Source: Planctomycetota bacterium (GTDB lineage Bacteria; Planctomycetota; Planctomycetia; Gemmatales; Gemmataceae). From it: a stretch of DNA of 35,984 nucleotides. Below the pieces are notes generated by a model. It saw only the letters and a program-made list of their open reading frames with translations, made no database searches and was not told the DNA's origin. Position 1 is the first letter of the stretch, and each line of letters opens with the position of its first letter. Where the stretch lies: positions 1 to 35,984 of the forward strand of contig VGZI01000045.1 in NCBI GenBank assembly GCA_016872605.1. Direction: 5' to 3'. Below are positions 34,714-35,984 of the stretch, in pieces. A program made the translations under genes and the position numbers.

Positions 34714-34986
34714 TTAGCGCACGAAGGCTTCGAAGCCGCGATGGCGCAAGTGGCGGGCGACACGATACGCGTCATCGGCGTAGCGATAACTGCCGTACAC
34801 GCGCCACGGCTCATGAGCGCAATCACGCACATAGACCCGATAAAAGTGAACGTGCGGCCGGTGTGGATGATGCGGGTAGCTGGGATAGGTCGGCAGGCGA
34901 TCGTGGGCTTCCGTGGCCGCCGGCAGGGTCAATGGGGCCATCAATCCAAGCGATGCAACCACGGCAATTATCAGCGTGCGGAACAT
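34714..34986 (-). CDS. Small secreted His/Pro-rich protein
   Basis: The 90-residue product has a signal peptide (MFRTLIIAVVASLGLMAPL, probable cleavage after ATEA), then a His/Pro-rich stretch (YPSYPHHPHRPHVHFYR) and a small alpha-beta module: a strand (RVYVRDCAHEPWRVYG), then DDAYRVARHLRHRGFEAFVR, the shape of a half SPOR domain. GAGAGGAAA precedes the ATG. The His cluster might bind metal; this is a guess. It is upstream of der in the same direction, with no obvious terminator between them. Confidence 0.75.
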   Translation of the reverse strand: MFRTLIIAVVASLGLMAPLTLPAATEAHDRLPTYPSYPHHPHRPHVHFYRVYVRDCAHEPWRVYGSYRYADDAYRVARHLRHRGFEAFVR

Positions 34987-35256
34987 GGGGATTTCCTCTC
35001 TGTTTTGGTGGTATCAGTTCTGCCGTCGCACTTGCGAGCGGTGCCAAGAGAGGAACGTCGTCGTGGGAAAGCCCTTGCGCCGCCGGTACACGGGATTCAT
35101 TTCTTCTTAACGCGGCAGAGCCGCAGCCATCAGCTATCGGCCAAACCATCAAAGCTTGGCCTTCTCTGGCTGAAGGCTGATAGCTGACAGCCTGGGCAGG
35201 TCCTAACTTCCGTGCACCGTGCAGAGAATCAGGACAATTGGTGGACGTGCGAGCCG
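34987..35256. other. Intergenic region with a CAGCTATC / GATAGCTG inverted repeat
   Basis: The only structure seen is at about 35126-35192, where GCCATCAGCTATC and GGCTGATAGCTGACAGCC flank TTGGCC-type inverted bases. It is related to the repeat after groEL2 (25451-25590). The rest should contain the promoter of the small secreted-protein gene, which I could not define. Confidence 0.5.
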
Positions 35257-35850
35257 TCAGGGAAGCTCGAACTCCGTAACGCGCACGTAGCGTGTGCTGC
35301 CTCGCATGCTTACGGATCCATGGAAGAGCTGCGTTCGGCCTTGAGCGACGACGCGCACGCTGAACGAAGCTGGGTCCGGGTAGCCAGGTCGGCCCGCGTT
35401 ATGGTGTTGGCCGAAGAAGTCCACGTACACCTTGTACTTACCGCGCGGCGCCTTGCCGGTCGGCCAGAAGACATTCTCGACGGCATTCATGGTGGCCAGA
35501 GATTCACGCGCGTTCCGATCGACATCCAACGCACCGCCGCAGCGCGAGTTCTTGTGGTCGTACCAGATCTTCTCGCCGGACGGGCAGATCACGTGCAAGT
35601 CGAGGTCGTTCTTGCTCGTCCAGTAGAGCGATATCTGCACGTCGCCGGACTTCGCCTTGGCCTTATCGAGTTCGTCGGCGATCTTCTTGTCCAGGCTGTC
35701 GTCCTTGGCAGAGGCGGAGATTGTCAACGTGTCCTCCAGCGTTGGGCCGAAGCTGTGGAAGGTCGTCAGGCCGACGAAACCGTCTTTTCGCACCGAGTCG
35801 AGCGTGCGAACAAATGGCCCCGGGGTCGCGACGGCGGAGATCTTCACCAT
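35257..35850 (-). CDS. DUF2135-type protein
   Basis: The 197-residue protein starts MVKISAVATPGPFVRTLD at an ATG at 35850 with AAGGAGAGGG upstream; a GTG at 35892 is an alternative without a ribosome binding site. The central part, GDVQISLYWTSKNDLDLHVI, then CPSGEKIWYDHKNSRCGGAL and DVDRNA, is the DUF2135 (YfaP-like) signature, followed by YKVYVDFFGQHHNAG and a last strand FSVRVV. The fold is a beta-sandwich of unknown role, often found next to von Willebrand factor A genes. No signal peptide is seen. It follows the partial gene at the right edge after 45 bases and is likely co-transcribed. Confidence 0.82.
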   Translation of the reverse strand: MVKISAVATPGPFVRTLDSVRKDGFVGLTTFHSFGPTLEDTLTISASAKDDSLDKKIADELDKAKAKSGDVQISLYWTSKNDLDLHVICPSGEKIWYDHKNSRCGGALDVDRNARESLATMNAVENVFWPTGKAPRGKYKVYVDFFGQHHNAGRPGYPDPASFSVRVVAQGRTQLFHGSVSMRGSTRYVRVTEFELP

Positions 35851-35895
35851 GCCTTCCCTCTCCTTGGGGAGCATGATCCCAAAAACGCTCACGCG

Positions 35896-35984
35896 CTAAG
35901 CGGGCAGGGCAACATCGCCGAACAGGGTTCCCTTCTTCGTCTCGGCGCTCCAGCGCAGGATGCGGACCGGGTCGAAGCTGGCGG
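35896..35984 (-). CDS. C-terminal fragment of an unidentified gene (runs off the right edge)
   Basis: The last 28 codons before a TAG at 35896-35898 read ASFDPVRILRWSAETKKG, then TLFGDVALPA. The frame is open to the window edge and the residues look coding, but too little remains to name it. The next gene starts 45 bases downstream on the same strand, suggesting an operon. Confidence 0.55.
   Translation of the reverse strand, partial: ASFDPVRILRWSAETKKGTLFGDVALPA

Noticed and set aside
32966-34717. Plus-strand frame of 583 codons opposite der
   Set aside because: der is full length with all GTPase motifs; the opposite product has no recognisable domain.

Overview
This is a high-GC stretch of what is most likely a planctomycete chromosome (Planctomycetota, Gemmata-like or Pirellula-like; inferred from gene content, no marker RNA is present). 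The clues are a giant surface protein with the planctomycete N-terminal motif LENRLAPA, a DUF1080 protein, a PQQ-type propeller protein, two GroEL paralogues in one cluster, and many dispersed hairpin repeats, some of them read through in frame inside conserved genes.

Layout. Positions 1-12857 (minus) hold one reading frame of at least 4285 codons for a giant secreted beta-helix protein whose C-terminus lies beyond the left edge. The long plus-strand frames opposite it are antisense shadows. After a 584-base gap come two minus-strand genes, an atypical SDR/epimerase (13442-14488) and a secreted DUF1080 protein (14548-15105). A small plus-strand DUF433 antitoxin-like gene (15285-15756) is broken by a 158-bp MITE-like element with an 8-bp target duplication. 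Next on the minus strand are a phosphotransferase-type protein (PPDK/PEP-synthase N-domain plus swivelling His domain, 15785-18619) and a membrane PQQ-propeller protein (18713-21283).

The core of the window is a plus-strand protein-quality-control cluster: groEL1, groES, groEL2, dnaJ, grpE, an FmdB-type zinc ribbon gene, yacG and a YacP-like NYN gene (21622-28625). groEL1 is preceded by a near-perfect sigma-54 promoter (TGGCACG-N4-TTGCT) with palindromes upstream. No CIRCE operator was seen. This suggests activator-dependent control of a chaperonin, which I consider the most interesting regulatory signal here. Palindromic repeats lie between groEL1 and groES, between groES and groEL2, between groEL2 and dnaJ, and between grpE and the FmdB gene, so the cluster may be split into differently expressed segments.

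The right part holds a minus-strand protein with an excisionase-like helix-turn-helix, a long acidic repeat region and a C-terminal membrane helix (28691-30943), a small BON-like gene (31255-31485, minus) with a clear terminator, queG (31923-33008, plus), der/engA (33182-34654, minus), a small secreted His/Pro-rich protein, a DUF2135-type protein and the tail of one more gene at the right edge.

No tRNA, rRNA, CRISPR array or intact transposase gene was recognised.
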